Positions 1 to 6,911 are shown, counted from the stretch's first letter. The stretch is 19,958 nucleotides of DNA from DAOUMU01 sp034409055 (GCA_034409055.1 DAOUMU010000294.1:1-19958); one strand, 5' to 3'. Notes: generated by a model from the sequence alone, not told the origin. Program-made: numbers and translations.

Positions 1-105
1 ATCTCTACGGCACGGAAGCAGGGACAGCCTGTGCTTGATGTCCTTGAAGCTGCCTACCGAGGAGAGCCCTGGGTACCAACCCCTCCATCCAATGCGCTGC
101 CATAG
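1..105 (+). CDS. IS66-like transposase, C-terminal end only (partial)
   Basis: Frame 1 is open from the first base to a TAG at 103-105 and encodes 34 residues, beginning ISTARKQGQPVLDVLEAAYR and continuing into a proline-rich tail. The STARKQG...VLDVLEA...RGEP pattern resembles the last residues of IS66-family transposases (DDE type, cut-and-paste transposition). The rest of the gene lies outside the window, so intactness cannot be judged. The family call rests on a short motif plus the GTAAC-type terminus just downstream at 123-127. It could be another transposase family with a similar tail. Confidence 0.55.
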   Translation: MSTARKQGQPVLDVLEAAYRGEPWVPTPPSNALP

Positions 106-127
106 CTGGCCCCGTCTGAGTAGTTAC
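1..127 (+). mobile_element. Right end of an IS66-like insertion sequence
   Basis: After the transposase stop at 105 there are only about 22 bases before CTGAGTAGTTAC (116-127). Read on the minus strand this starts GTAACTACTCAG, and IS66-type elements characteristically begin with GTAA. A likely element boundary is therefore at 127. An 8-base target duplication, if present, would be CTTTTTTG (128-135). The other copy and the left terminal repeat lie outside the window, so the boundary is inference. Confidence 0.4.
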
Positions 128-228
128 CTTTTTTGTTCATTTGGAGGGAATTATAGCTTTTTTCAGCCTCTACACCATTTTCCCAGAATCAGTCGTCGCT
201 CCCATTTTCCCCAACGCATGCGGCGTTG
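128..228. other. Short spacer, no gene seen
   Basis: About 100 bases between the putative IS end and the stop codon of the aldo/keto reductase. It is relatively AT-rich in its first half. I see no terminator hairpin, RNA gene or credible reading frame with a ribosome-binding site. Confidence 0.5.
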
Positions 229-1221
229 TTACCGCCAGTCCACTTCTGGTTCCGGCTTGTTGTCCAAGATTGCCTCGATACGGTCCATCACGTCGGGGGT
301 CAACTTTTCGACCACGGCCAGGGCCTTCATATTCTCCACCACCTGTTCCGGCTTAGAAGCGCCGGTGATGACGGTGCTGACGTCGGGATTTTTGAGGCAC
401 CAGGCCAGGGCCAGTTGGGGCATCGAACAGCCCAGTTCGTCGGCAGTTGGCCTCAACTGTTTGATCTTCTCAAGCCTGCGCCGGGCCTCTTCACTCTCAA
501 ACCTTTGCCGCAACCATTCGTAACCCGGCAGAGTCACCCGTGATCCTGCCGGAATGCCCTGATTGTATTTGCCGGTCAGCAGCCCACTGGCCAGGGGGCT
601 CCAGATGGTCGTGCCTAAACCGATTTCGGTGTACAAACGAGCGTACTCCTTCTCCACCCGCTCGCGGTGGAACATGTTATACTGGGGTTGTTCCATCGTC
701 GGCGGGATGAGGTGTTCCCGGCGAGCAATCTGATAGGCGGTCTTGATTTGCTCGCTACTCCACTCGCTGGTGCCCCAGTAAAAGGCCTGGCCCTGGTTGA
801 TGACGTGGGTCATGGCCCGCACGGTCTCTTCGATGGGGGTATGCAGGTCGGGTCGATGGCAGAAAATCAGGTCGACGTAATCCATTTGCAGGCGGGCCAG
901 GGAGGCTTGAGTACCCTCGACGATGTGTTTGTAGGATAATCCCCGGTCGTTGGGACCGTTCCCTCCCCAGAAAATTTTGGTCGAAATCACCAGGTCGGAA
1001 CGTTTCCAGCCGGCCTGCTTGATGATGTTACCCATCATGATTTCGGCCTGGCCCTGAGCGTATCCTTCGGCATTGTCAAAGAAGTTAACCCCGGCCTGGT
1101 AAGCGGCATGCATACACGCTGCGGCCACCTCTTCGTTAATCTGGTCGCCAAAGGTTACCCAGGCGCCAAAGGAAAGGGCAGAGACCTGCAATCCAGATGA
1201 ACCAAGATAGCGATATTCCAT
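229..1221 (-). CDS. Aldo/keto reductase, AKR6 (Kv-beta-like) type
   Basis: A 330-residue NADPH-dependent oxidoreductase of the aldo/keto reductase fold (TIM barrel), presumably cytosolic, reducing aldehydes or ketones; the natural substrate cannot be told. The start reads MEYRYLGSSGLQVSALSFG, typical of the family. The catalytic tetrad is visible: D49 (in FFDNAE), Y54, K82 (ISTK) and H122 (FCHRPD). YWGTSEWS (about 148-155) and WSPLASGLLTGKY are characteristic of the potassium-channel-beta/YghZ branch (AKR6). ITGASKP near the C-terminus is the cofactor-phosphate-binding region. Length is normal for the family. The ATG at 1221 is preceded by an AAAGGA ribosome-binding site. It lies downstream of, and in the same direction as, the YfcE-like gene with a gap of 18 bases, so the two may be cotranscribed. 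Confidence 0.93.
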   Translation of the reverse strand: MEYRYLGSSGLQVSALSFGAWVTFGDQINEEVAAACMHAAYQAGVNFFDNAEGYAQGQAEIMMGNIIKQAGWKRSDLVISTKIFWGGNGPNDRGLSYKHIVEGTQASLARLQMDYVDLIFCHRPDLHTPIEETVRAMTHVINQGQAFYWGTSEWSSEQIKTAYQIARREHLIPPTMEQPQYNMFHRERVEKEYARLYTEIGLGTTIWSPLASGLLTGKYNQGIPAGSRVTLPGYEWLRQRFESEEARRRLEKIKQLRPTADELGCSMPQLALAWCLKNPDVSTVITGASKPEQVVENMKALAVVEKLTPDVMDRIEAILDNKPEPEVDWR

Positions 1222-1239
1222 TGAATGATCCTTTCTTAA

Positions 1240-1746
1240 TTAGGCAGTTACGTCTATCGTTATTATTTCCGCTGAGTTTGTGGCCGTGTTATAAAGAGCA
1301 CAGGTGGCTTTGCCTTTCCAGCCCAATATTTCACCCGGATTCAGCCACAGGCAAGCGCCGATTCTTTCTTCGTGGAGTTCGTGGGTATGGCCTGAAAACA
1401 CGGCCTGGTAATCTCCGGTGCGGGCTAAGGCTTTGGCATAGAACGGGTAGTGGGTGACGGCCACTTTGACCCCATCAAATTCAAGTTCAGCATACTCTCC
1501 ATGCAATCTCAGATTGGGATATTGCGTCCTGGCCACGTTCGATATGGCAAATCGATCTCCATCGCCGTTGCCAAAAACGCAATGGACCTCGCCTTCAAAT
1601 TCTGCCCCCATCACTCTGGAGGGGATCGGGGAGCAAAAATCGCCACAAAATATCAGGGCCTCGGCCCCACGTTCTTTGAAAATTGTCAGGGCCTGACGCA
1701 GATTACCAAGATTGTCATGCACGTCTGAAAAAACGCCGATTAGCAT
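1240..1746 (-). CDS. YfcE/MJ0936-type metallophosphoesterase
   Basis: A 168-residue single-domain calcineurin-like phosphodiesterase, the usual length for the YfcE/MJ0936 group, which hydrolyses phosphodiesters with a two-metal centre; the physiological substrate is generally unknown. All metal-binding motifs are visible: FSDVHDN (D8, H10), GDFCSP (D36), FGNGDGD (N60), THYP (H99) and SGHTHE (H120, H122). The LNPGE near residue 136 corresponds to the conserved NPGS-type loop. The ribosome-binding site GGAGG (1761-1765, minus strand) is 14 bases from this ATG, which is long, and only 6 bases from an out-of-frame ATG at 1754 (see findings). Transcription probably starts from the minus-strand promoter at 1785-1813. 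Confidence 0.92.
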   Translation of the reverse strand: MLIGVFSDVHDNLGNLRQALTIFKERGAEALIFCGDFCSPIPSRVMGAEFEGEVHCVFGNGDGDRFAISNVARTQYPNLRLHGEYAELEFDGVKVAVTHYPFYAKALARTGDYQAVFSGHTHELHEERIGACLWLNPGEILGWKGKATCALYNTATNSAEIITIDVTA

Positions 1747-1784
1747 AGCAGCATACTTTGCCTCCTTTATTTTTTGAGTAATTG

Positions 1785-1813
1785 AGTTTACCTATTTTAT
1801 TCTTTATTGTCAA
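1785..1813 (-). promoter_or_regulatory. Sigma-70-type promoter for the yfcE-like gene
   Basis: On the minus strand TTGACA (1813-1808) is followed after exactly 17 bases by TAAACT (1790-1785), about 40 bases upstream of the yfcE-like start codon. The -35 box is consensus; the -10 matches four of six. It lies back-to-back with the plus-strand promoter at 1818-1845, with only four bases between the two -35 boxes. Confidence 0.65.
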
Positions 1814-1817
1814 CCAA

Positions 1818-1845
1818 TTGTAAACCGTCTTGAATGTGGTATAAT
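1818..1845 (+). promoter_or_regulatory. Sigma-70-type promoter for the metallophosphoesterase-nurA run
   Basis: TTGTAA (1818-1823), a 16-base spacer and a perfect TATAAT (1840-1845) preceded by a TG-type extension (TGGTATAAT). The predicted transcript would begin near 1852, upstream of the GTG start at 1879. This promoter overlaps the longest possible open frame of the following gene, which argues that the true start codon is downstream. Confidence 0.7.
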
Positions 1846-1878
1846 GTTTCTGGGTATCAACAATGTGGGAGTAACCTG

Positions 1879-3294
1879 GTGGGGAGGAAACTAAAAATTA
1901 TTCTTTCAGACCTGCACGTTGGCGCCGGGTATGCCAATAACGGTCACAATTATCTAGAAGATTTCACAGCGGATGAAAAATTTGTCCATTTTTTGCGGGA
2001 AATTAGCCACGAAAGTGAGAGGGACCAACGTGAAATTGAGTTAATCGTCAACGGCGATTTTTTTGAATTTCTACAAGTACCGGCTGTAGATCATTACGAT
2101 CCAGAAAAGGTTTACCCCAAAGAAGCTTATTATGACTCGTCAGAAGAGGCGTCAGTTAAACGGCTTAACATTATTGTTGAAGGCCATCAAGAAATTTTCG
2201 ACGCCCTTTCAGATTTTATGCACGTTGAAGCACCGCAACGGCGCATTACGATTATTAAGGGGAACCACGACGTTAATCTCTTCTGGCCGGGCGTAAAGAG
2301 CCGTTTGCGAGAGGTACTGGGCGCTTCCGGCTCCAGGGCTTCGTTGCTGCTCTTTGCCGAAGAGTTTGTGAGCCGGGAGAAAATCTATGTTGAGCACGGT
2401 CACCAACGGACCGAGAAGATGAACAGTTATCACGATTTTCTCGATCCGCGCCTGTTCCACGACCCCAGCCAACTTTATTACCCGCCCGGCTCATACTTTG
2501 TCATTAGCTTTTTTAATGAAGTGGAACGGGAGCACTGGTTTGTTGATAGCATCAAACCCTTGACGACCCTGATATGGTTTGCCCTTCACTGGGATTTTGA
2601 CTTCGCCGCGGAAATGCTGGTCAGTTTCATTCATCACACCCCAGCCCTGGTCATCAGCGATTTTGTGCCGCATAGTGAAAATATTGTTGCGACCAGTAGC
2701 ACCCTGCTTCAATATTTAGAAGATAGGGACAAGCGATACCAAGTATCGCAGCGTTATACCAACGACTCTGTTTTTCGAGAGCAGTTTCACCAGCAGATTC
2801 AACGATACCTGGACGATGCCCACGTGGCTAATAAAAGTAATGACACCTTTCCAGAAACGAATACCGGCAGTGATCCCCTGGCCATAGGCCAGGCCGAACA
2901 ACAGCGACAGCAGAGTTCGCTGCGTCAAGCCGCCGAAGAGATTGCCAGGCAAGAGGGGGCTAAAGTGGTCCTGTTTGGACACACCCACCAGCCCGCTTAT
3001 GAAAAATTGGACAGCGGGGGCGTTTACATTAACACGGGGTGTTGGCTGTGGAAACAAGATTTATCCAATGCCCCCCTTAAAACCTGGGAGGCTCTATTTA
3101 AGGATGGTCAAGCATATGGTAACCTGCCCGGTTGTCTGCCTTATGCCCGTATTGATTATGACGCCCATGACAATCCTACAGCGCAACTGCTCGATTTTGC
3201 TAATAAAAATACTGCTTTGGATGTCGATGGCCAATCGCCCAATTTCATTTCGCGAGTCCTGAATCGGATTGTGGCTCCCTTAAGATCCGAGTGA
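1879..3294 (+). CDS. Large calcineurin-like metallophosphoesterase (LpxH-like motifs)
   Basis: A predicted two-metal phosphoesterase of 471 residues. I chose GTG 1879 because GGGAG sits 7 bases upstream (1867-1871); the frame is open to an ATG at 1834, but that codon lies within the promoter. Numbered from the GTG, the motifs are SDLHVG (D11, H13), NGDFFEF (D60), KGNHD (N129-D131), VEHGH (H173, H175) and FGHTH (H368, H370). The EHGH form resembles LpxH/UDP-diacylglucosamine-hydrolase relatives more than Mre11. Between the last two motifs is an insertion of about 190 residues containing a hydrophobic stretch (around 230-265) and a Q-rich helix, so it is about twice the length of LpxH. Only 7 bases separate it from nurA, so the two are probably cotranscribed. 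Substrate unknown; a nucleic-acid substrate is possible from context only. Confidence 0.85.
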   Translation: MGRKLKIILSDLHVGAGYANNGHNYLEDFTADEKFVHFLREISHESERDQREIELIVNGDFFEFLQVPAVDHYDPEKVYPKEAYYDSSEEASVKRLNIIVEGHQEIFDALSDFMHVEAPQRRITIIKGNHDVNLFWPGVKSRLREVLGASGSRASLLLFAEEFVSREKIYVEHGHQRTEKMNSYHDFLDPRLFHDPSQLYYPPGSYFVISFFNEVEREHWFVDSIKPLTTLIWFALHWDFDFAAEMLVSFIHHTPALVISDFVPHSENIVATSSTLLQYLEDRDKRYQVSQRYTNDSVFREQFHQQIQRYLDDAHVANKSNDTFPETNTGSDPLAIGQAEQQRQQSSLRQAAEEIARQEGAKVVLFGHTHQPAYEKLDSGGVYINTGCWLWKQDLSNAPLKTWEALFKDGQAYGNLPGCLPYARIDYDAHDNPTAQLLDFANKNTALDVDGQSPNFISRVLNRIVAPLRSE

Positions 3295-3301
3295 TGAGCT
3301 A

Positions 3302-4510
3302 ATGACACTTGAACTGAATCAAGTTGCCGCCCAGGTAAAGGTTATGGGGCGCAGCCTGGATAGACAGGCCACCGCCCGGACTGAAGCGATTCAGCAAGCA
3401 CAAACGCTCTTGCAACAGGTTTCGACCGAATATGCGGCCCTGAACAATCGCATTAGCCAGGCCGAGCAGATACAGACCCAACGCTTTAACTGGATTGGGG
3501 CTGCCCCGACTACAGAAGCCCTGGCCCGGGCCTACCCCTTGCCGGCCTGTCCAGAGTGTCTCACGATCATTGGCAGCGATGGCTCCCAGATTTTGCCAGA
3601 TCGCCACGCCATTACTCTTTACTACCTGATCAACATCGGCAGTATTGTTTATCGCCACGGTTCGAACCGCAAACCGGAAACTTATAACCCCAAACCTATC
3701 CTCTGCTACGATCTGGAAGATATTCTTGACGACATGGGTAACATCATTTCACCCGGCGAGATCAGAGTCAAGCGTGATCTGGCTGAACTTGAAGTTTTGG
3801 CCAATCTGGCCCCGGCCTACACTCGCGAGGGGACAGAACCGGTCATCACCTTAATTGATGGCCGGTTGACCCTGCGCGTGATTGACCTGCCTTTTGACCA
3901 GCAGCAAGAATGTCAAGATAAATATATCGAAATGCTCAACCGTTTACGGGAAGCCGAGGCGCTGGTGGCCGGTTATATTGACCGTCCGCGTGGTTCATTC
4001 GTGACCGCCCTTATGCACTTGGCCTCGTTAAAGCCGGAAGCCATCACCGAGGAGAGCCTGCGCCAAAATACTTTTCGCCACCTGACCGATACGGATCTGT
4101 TCGATTTTCTCGGTCCCGGCGAACGGAGCGCCATCTTTGCGGTCAGGGCTAAAGGGTCGGAGCCGTACAGCCAGGCCGGCCATGCCGTCCATTTCTTTTA
4201 TCTTAACGTGAGCAGTCACGAGCGGGGGAGTAACCTGGCCCGGGTTGAAATGCCGGCCTGGGTCGTCTCCAGGCCCCAGGCCGTCGACACGCTCCAGGCG
4301 GCCATTGTCCGGCAGGCCCGCCTGACCGGTGGCTATCCCTACGTATTGGCCCGCGCCGACGAACTGGCGGTTATTTCTAACGAAGAGCGCGAGGCGGTCG
4401 AGATGATGCTGGCCGTAGAAATGCGCCGGCAAGATCTGATCCCGGAAATATCCCTGAAACAACGTAATAAAAATGCTTTTAGATTTGGACGGGAAAGCTT
4501 TAGACCATGA
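3302..4510 (+). CDS. nurA: NurA-domain nuclease
   Basis: A 402-residue protein of the NurA family, 5'-3' nucleases that work as dimers with the hexameric ATPase HerA to resect DNA ends (known best from archaea and Thermus/Deinococcus). The NurA motifs are visible: IIGSDGSQI (catalytic D93), TLIDGRL (D186), VAGYIDRPRG (Y225, D227) and a late GGYPYVLARADELAVI (D353). The first ~70 residues form a Gln/Ala-rich predicted coiled coil preceding the nuclease domain. The ATG follows the metallophosphoesterase stop by 7 bases with only a weak ribosome-binding site, suggesting translational coupling; its own stop overlaps the next start as ATGA (4507-4510). A herA gene lies 2.4 kb downstream on the same strand. 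Confident family call; biological role inferred. Confidence 0.88.
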   Translation: MTLELNQVAAQVKVMGRSLDRQATARTEAIQQAQTLLQQVSTEYAALNNRISQAEQIQTQRFNWIGAAPTTEALARAYPLPACPECLTIIGSDGSQILPDRHAITLYYLINIGSIVYRHGSNRKPETYNPKPILCYDLEDILDDMGNIISPGEIRVKRDLAELEVLANLAPAYTREGTEPVITLIDGRLTLRVIDLPFDQQQECQDKYIEMLNRLREAEALVAGYIDRPRGSFVTALMHLASLKPEAITEESLRQNTFRHLTDTDLFDFLGPGERSAIFAVRAKGSEPYSQAGHAVHFFYLNVSSHERGSNLARVEMPAWVVSRPQAVDTLQAAIVRQARLTGGYPYVLARADELAVISNEEREAVEMMLAVEMRRQDLIPEISLKQRNKNAFRFGRESFRP

Positions 4511-5100
4511 CAACCACCTTCCCTATTGGCTGGGTTTTACGGGCCAGTGCGGCCGGTTTTGCCGTGGGTTGCCGTGTCCTCCAGCCCAACGTGCCTCAAT
4601 TTGGTGATTTAGTCAAAGTCCCCCTGCCGGATGAGAGCCATATCTTTGGCCTGGTTTACGACGTCCAGGTGCGCGATGACCCGGCCGTACGCCAATTGAT
4701 TCTGGCCGGAGAAATGGAGCCGGAAGCGATTCTGGATCAGCGTGAGAATCGGTTGGTACCCATTGAAATTAGCGTTTTGGTGGTCGGTTACCAGCGCGAT
4801 GGGGCAATTTTTCAGGGGCTGCCGCCTCAGCCGCCATTGAGCCTGGATATGTTAATTATGTGCGACGAGGCCGACATTCGGGCCTTTACCCAGCAGTTGG
4901 ATTACATTAGACTGGTCCTCAACACGCCCCAGATTCCGGCCGACGAACTCCTCATCACCAACCTGCGCCAGGTGGCAACGGTTTATCCACCCGAAACCCG
5001 CCGCCAATTTCTGATTAACACCGGCCGTGAACTGGCCCGCCTGCTCAGTTTTGATTTGGTGCGGCTGGATGGGATTTTGCGACGGATCAAACCGGATTGA
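4507..5100 (+). CDS. HAS-barrel-like companion protein of NurA
   Basis: A 197-residue protein whose ATG overlaps the nurA stop by four bases (ATGA), implying coupled translation and probably fixed stoichiometry. The N-terminal ~55 residues, with FGDLVKVPL...IFGLVYDVQV, look like the HAS barrel that precedes HerA ATPase domains: compare VGRYIIIQG...FFGMITDVALD in the HerA of this window. The C-terminal half (about 110-197) is predicted helical and unrecognised. No Walker motifs are present, so it is not an ATPase. Plausible role: an adaptor that docks NurA to HerA or to DNA. Domain identity is by eye from the G-x(2)-V...FG-x-V-x-DV pattern; function is inference. Confidence 0.6.
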   Translation: MTTTFPIGWVLRASAAGFAVGCRVLQPNVPQFGDLVKVPLPDESHIFGLVYDVQVRDDPAVRQLILAGEMEPEAILDQRENRLVPIEISVLVVGYQRDGAIFQGLPPQPPLSLDMLIMCDEADIRAFTQQLDYIRLVLNTPQIPADELLITNLRQVATVYPPETRRQFLINTGRELARLLSFDLVRLDGILRRIKPD

Positions 5101-5130
5101 TAGTTTTAAGTTTTGAGTGTTGAGTTTTGA
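5101..5130 (+). repeat. Low-complexity TTTTGAG-rich spacer
   Basis: Between the HAS-barrel gene and the pentapeptide gene the spacer repeats AGTTTTGA/AGTGTTGA units (AGTTTTAAG, TTTTGAGTG, TTGAGTTTTGA). No stem-loop is evident and no good ribosome-binding site for the next gene lies here. It resembles degenerate simple-sequence spacers rather than a defined element. Confidence 0.4.
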
Positions 5131-5139
5131 ATCAGATCG

Positions 5140-5721
5140 ATGGAATTTACTGAAGCACAACTACACCAACTACTCAATAGCAGACAAGGCCCGCTGTGGT
5201 TAACCAGGGCCGATCTCAGGGGAGCCAACCTGGCCGGGGCCAATATGGAAAAAGCCCGTTTGCTGCGGGCCAATTTAAGCGAAGCTAATTTGCAGGGAGT
5301 CAGCCTGAGCGGCGCTGAGTTGACCTACGCCAACCTGAGCCGGGCCGACCTGCGCCAGGCCGACCTGCGCCGGGCCACTCTGAGTGGAGCTGATCTGAGC
5401 GGGGCCGATCTCAGCCAGGCCCAGTTGGATCAGGCCGACCTGAGTCGGGCCAACCTGAGCGGGGCCAATCTCAGCCAGGCCCAATTGAGCCAGGTCAATC
5501 TGAGCGAGTCCAATTTAAGCCAGGTGAATCTGAGCGGCGCTAACCTGAGCCAGGCCAATCTCAGCGAGACGAATTTGAAAGGGGCCGACCTGAGCCAGGC
5601 CAACCTGAGTGGCGCTAATATCCGCGAGGCCGACTTGAGCGGGGCGAACTTGGCTCAGGTCAATCTGGACGGGGCCGACCTGGAGTTTACCATTATGCCG
5701 GATGGGACGGTTGTTAATTGA
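5140..5721 (+). CDS. Pentapeptide-repeat protein
   Basis: A 193-residue protein made almost entirely of A(D/N)LSx pentapeptides from about residue 22 to 180 (over 30 units), which in this family fold into a right-handed square beta-helix. The first ~20 residues are a helical cap (MEFTEAQLHQLLNSRQG); the tail LEFTIMPDGTVVN is a common ending for the family. No signal peptide or membrane segment. Some relatives (Qnr, MfpA) mimic DNA and bind gyrase; most have no known function. The repeats here are rich in NLS/DLS with many acidic residues. It sits 39 bases downstream of the NurA/HAS-barrel pair on the same strand, so it may be cotranscribed. No clear ribosome-binding site precedes the ATG. Family certain, function unknown. 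Confidence 0.9.
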   Translation: MEFTEAQLHQLLNSRQGPLWLTRADLRGANLAGANMEKARLLRANLSEANLQGVSLSGAELTYANLSRADLRQADLRRATLSGADLSGADLSQAQLDQADLSRANLSGANLSQAQLSQVNLSESNLSQVNLSGANLSQANLSETNLKGADLSQANLSGANIREADLSGANLAQVNLDGADLEFTIMPDGTVVN

Positions 5722-5733
5722 ACTTGCTGCCTG

Positions 5734-6570
5734 CTACTCTGCTACCTGTTGCATATACACCGTTTGAATGGGATAGGGAATATTAATGCCCTCTTTTTCA
5801 AAAGCGACCTTAATTCTTTTCACGGCTGCATCTATGGTATCAAAATAGGCCGCTTCACTGACATCAATCCAGAAATAAAGGGTGGCATTGATAGAGCTAT
5901 CACCAAACTCTTTGAAAACCACAATTGGGGCCGGTTCATCTCTAGCGCCGGGTAACCGGTTGACAATCTCAAGCAATATGTCATCCACCTTTTGCAGGTC
6001 AGACTCGTACCCCACTCCCACATCAATGCTGATGCGGCGATGGTCAACTTGTGAGTAGTTGGTGATGGGATTGCTGTAAACTTGAGCATTGGGGATAATG
6101 ACTAACAGACCATCCCAGGTACGGATGGTGGTGGTGCGGATGGCAATATTGGTGACCTTGCCACTGAAGCCGCCGGCCTCCACAGCATCGCCAATATCAA
6201 AGGGCTGTTGTAAGAGTAACAGGACACCGGCCACAAAGTTCTCGGCCACGTCCTTGAGAGCAAAACCAATGGTAAACCCGACAATGCCCAGGCCGGCCAC
6301 AAAACCGGTCACGTCAAAATCAACCGTGGCCAGGGCCCAGATGATGCCCAGAACAATGATAGCGATTTGAGCGATTCGAGAGAGGAGCAGGTTTAACTCA
6401 GGATCAACCCGGCGTTTCTCCAGGGCAGACGAAACAATTCTGAACCCCAGCCGGGCTACGTACAAAGTGAGCAAAAAGATAATAATGGCCACGACCAGCT
6501 TGGGGATAAACAAGATAATACGATTGATAATACTCTCTAAAGGCGTAACTTGTTCAAGTAAGGCATCCAT
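5734..6570 (-). CDS. Small-conductance mechanosensitive channel, MscS family
   Basis: About 278 residues, the normal length of a short MscS-type channel, which opens under membrane tension to release osmolytes. There are hydrophobic segments at the N-terminus (RIILFIPKLVVAIIIFLLTLYV, then IAQIAIIVLGIIWALA). The pore helix follows with the Gly/Ala-rich GLGIVGFTIGFALKDVAENF, then LLLLQQPFDIGD and the beta domain (VTNIAIRTTTIRTWDG, IPNAQVYSNPITNYS). I place the start at ATG 6570 because GGAGG (6584-6580) is 9 bases from it but only 3 from the ATG at 6576. It is convergent with the pentapeptide gene (12-base gap) and interrupts the nurA-to-herA stretch on the opposite strand. The last bases lie in a TGCTAC-rich repeat which supplies the TAG stop. 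Confidence 0.93.
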   Translation of the reverse strand: MDALLEQVTPLESIINRIILFIPKLVVAIIIFLLTLYVARLGFRIVSSALEKRRVDPELNLLLSRIAQIAIIVLGIIWALATVDFDVTGFVAGLGIVGFTIGFALKDVAENFVAGVLLLLQQPFDIGDAVEAGGFSGKVTNIAIRTTTIRTWDGLLVIIPNAQVYSNPITNYSQVDHRRISIDVGVGYESDLQKVDDILLEIVNRLPGARDEPAPIVVFKEFGDSSINATLYFWIDVSEAAYFDTIDAAVKRIKVAFEKEGINIPYPIQTVYMQQVAE

Positions 6571-6621
6571 AAGCATATCCCTCCAGAATTTATTGGTTAT
6601 CAGAAATCTTTTGGCCAGCCT

Positions 6622-6649
6622 ATTTTATGGGTTTTAATTTATAAAACAA
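6622..6649 (-). promoter_or_regulatory. Candidate promoter for the mscS-type gene
   Basis: Minus strand TTGTTT (6649-6644), 16-base spacer, TAAAAT (6627-6622), about 50 bases upstream of the channel start. The surroundings are AT-rich. The -35 box is only half-consensus, so this is a moderate call. Confidence 0.4.
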
Positions 6650-6681
6650 TTTTTAGTATCCCCTTCAAATTTGTGGGTAGC

Positions 6682-6753
6682 GTAGGGACGAGGCAAGTCG
6701 GATTGGTGGTAGTCGAAGCAAACAAGTTATGCTCCGACTTACCTCGCCCTTAC
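6682..6753. repeat. Imperfect 21-base inverted repeat (hairpin element)
   Basis: Left arm 6682-6702 (starts GTAGGGACGAGG) and right arm 6733-6753 (ends CTCGCCCTTAC) are complementary at 18 of 21 positions, with 30 bases between. The arms could form a long hairpin in RNA or a cruciform in DNA. It is not followed by a T-run, so it is not a classic terminator. GTAGGGACGAGG-type arms look like an interspersed, non-coding repeat family. Confidence 0.6.
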
Positions 6754-6781
6754 TTTTGGAGAGGATACAATTTTCGGCTAT

Positions 6782-6872
6782 GGTCATCGTTTGGGCCAGG
6801 GTGTAGGGTAAGTTGCCAACTTGCCAGGGCGCAATTTAGTAAATTGCGCTACAAGTGGCCGAAACGATGACC
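6782..6872. repeat. Nested inverted repeats upstream of herA
   Basis: An outer 17-base inverted repeat, GGTCATCGTTTGGGCCA (6782-6798) with TGGCCGAAACGATGACC (6856-6872), has one mismatch. It encloses two further hairpins: GGTAAGTT-GCC-AACTTGCC (about 6808-6826, one G-T pair) and a perfect GCGCAATTT-AGT-AAATTGCGC (6829-6849). The whole can fold as a closed multi-branch structure. It ends about 40 bases before the herA start. Could be a MITE/REP-like insertion or a structured leader. Confidence 0.65.
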
Positions 6873-6911
6873 AAGGCCCAATTTTCATTTACCTTTACAA
6901 GGTGTTTCAAT

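Noticed and set aside
1834..1878. Upstream ATG extension of the large metallophosphoesterase
   Set aside because: The ATG at 1834 lies inside a TTGTAA-16-TATAAT promoter, so it would not be transcribed; GTG 1879 has a GGGAG site at 7 bases.
1879..3294. Phosphoesterase as a true Mre11
   Set aside because: The EHGH/GHTH form and length do not fit Mre11 and there is no Rad50-type ATPase nearby; only the neighbourhood with NurA suggests it.
5200..5660. Dense short DNA repeats resembling a CRISPR or minisatellite
   Set aside because: The period is 15 bases and in frame; it is the coding signature of pentapeptide repeats. Open frames on the other strand here are mirrors of the same repeat.
6855..6911. 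GTG start at 6855 adding 19 residues to HerA
   Set aside because: No ribosome-binding site, and the codon lies beside an inverted-repeat arm; ATG 6912 has AAGGTG at suitable spacing.
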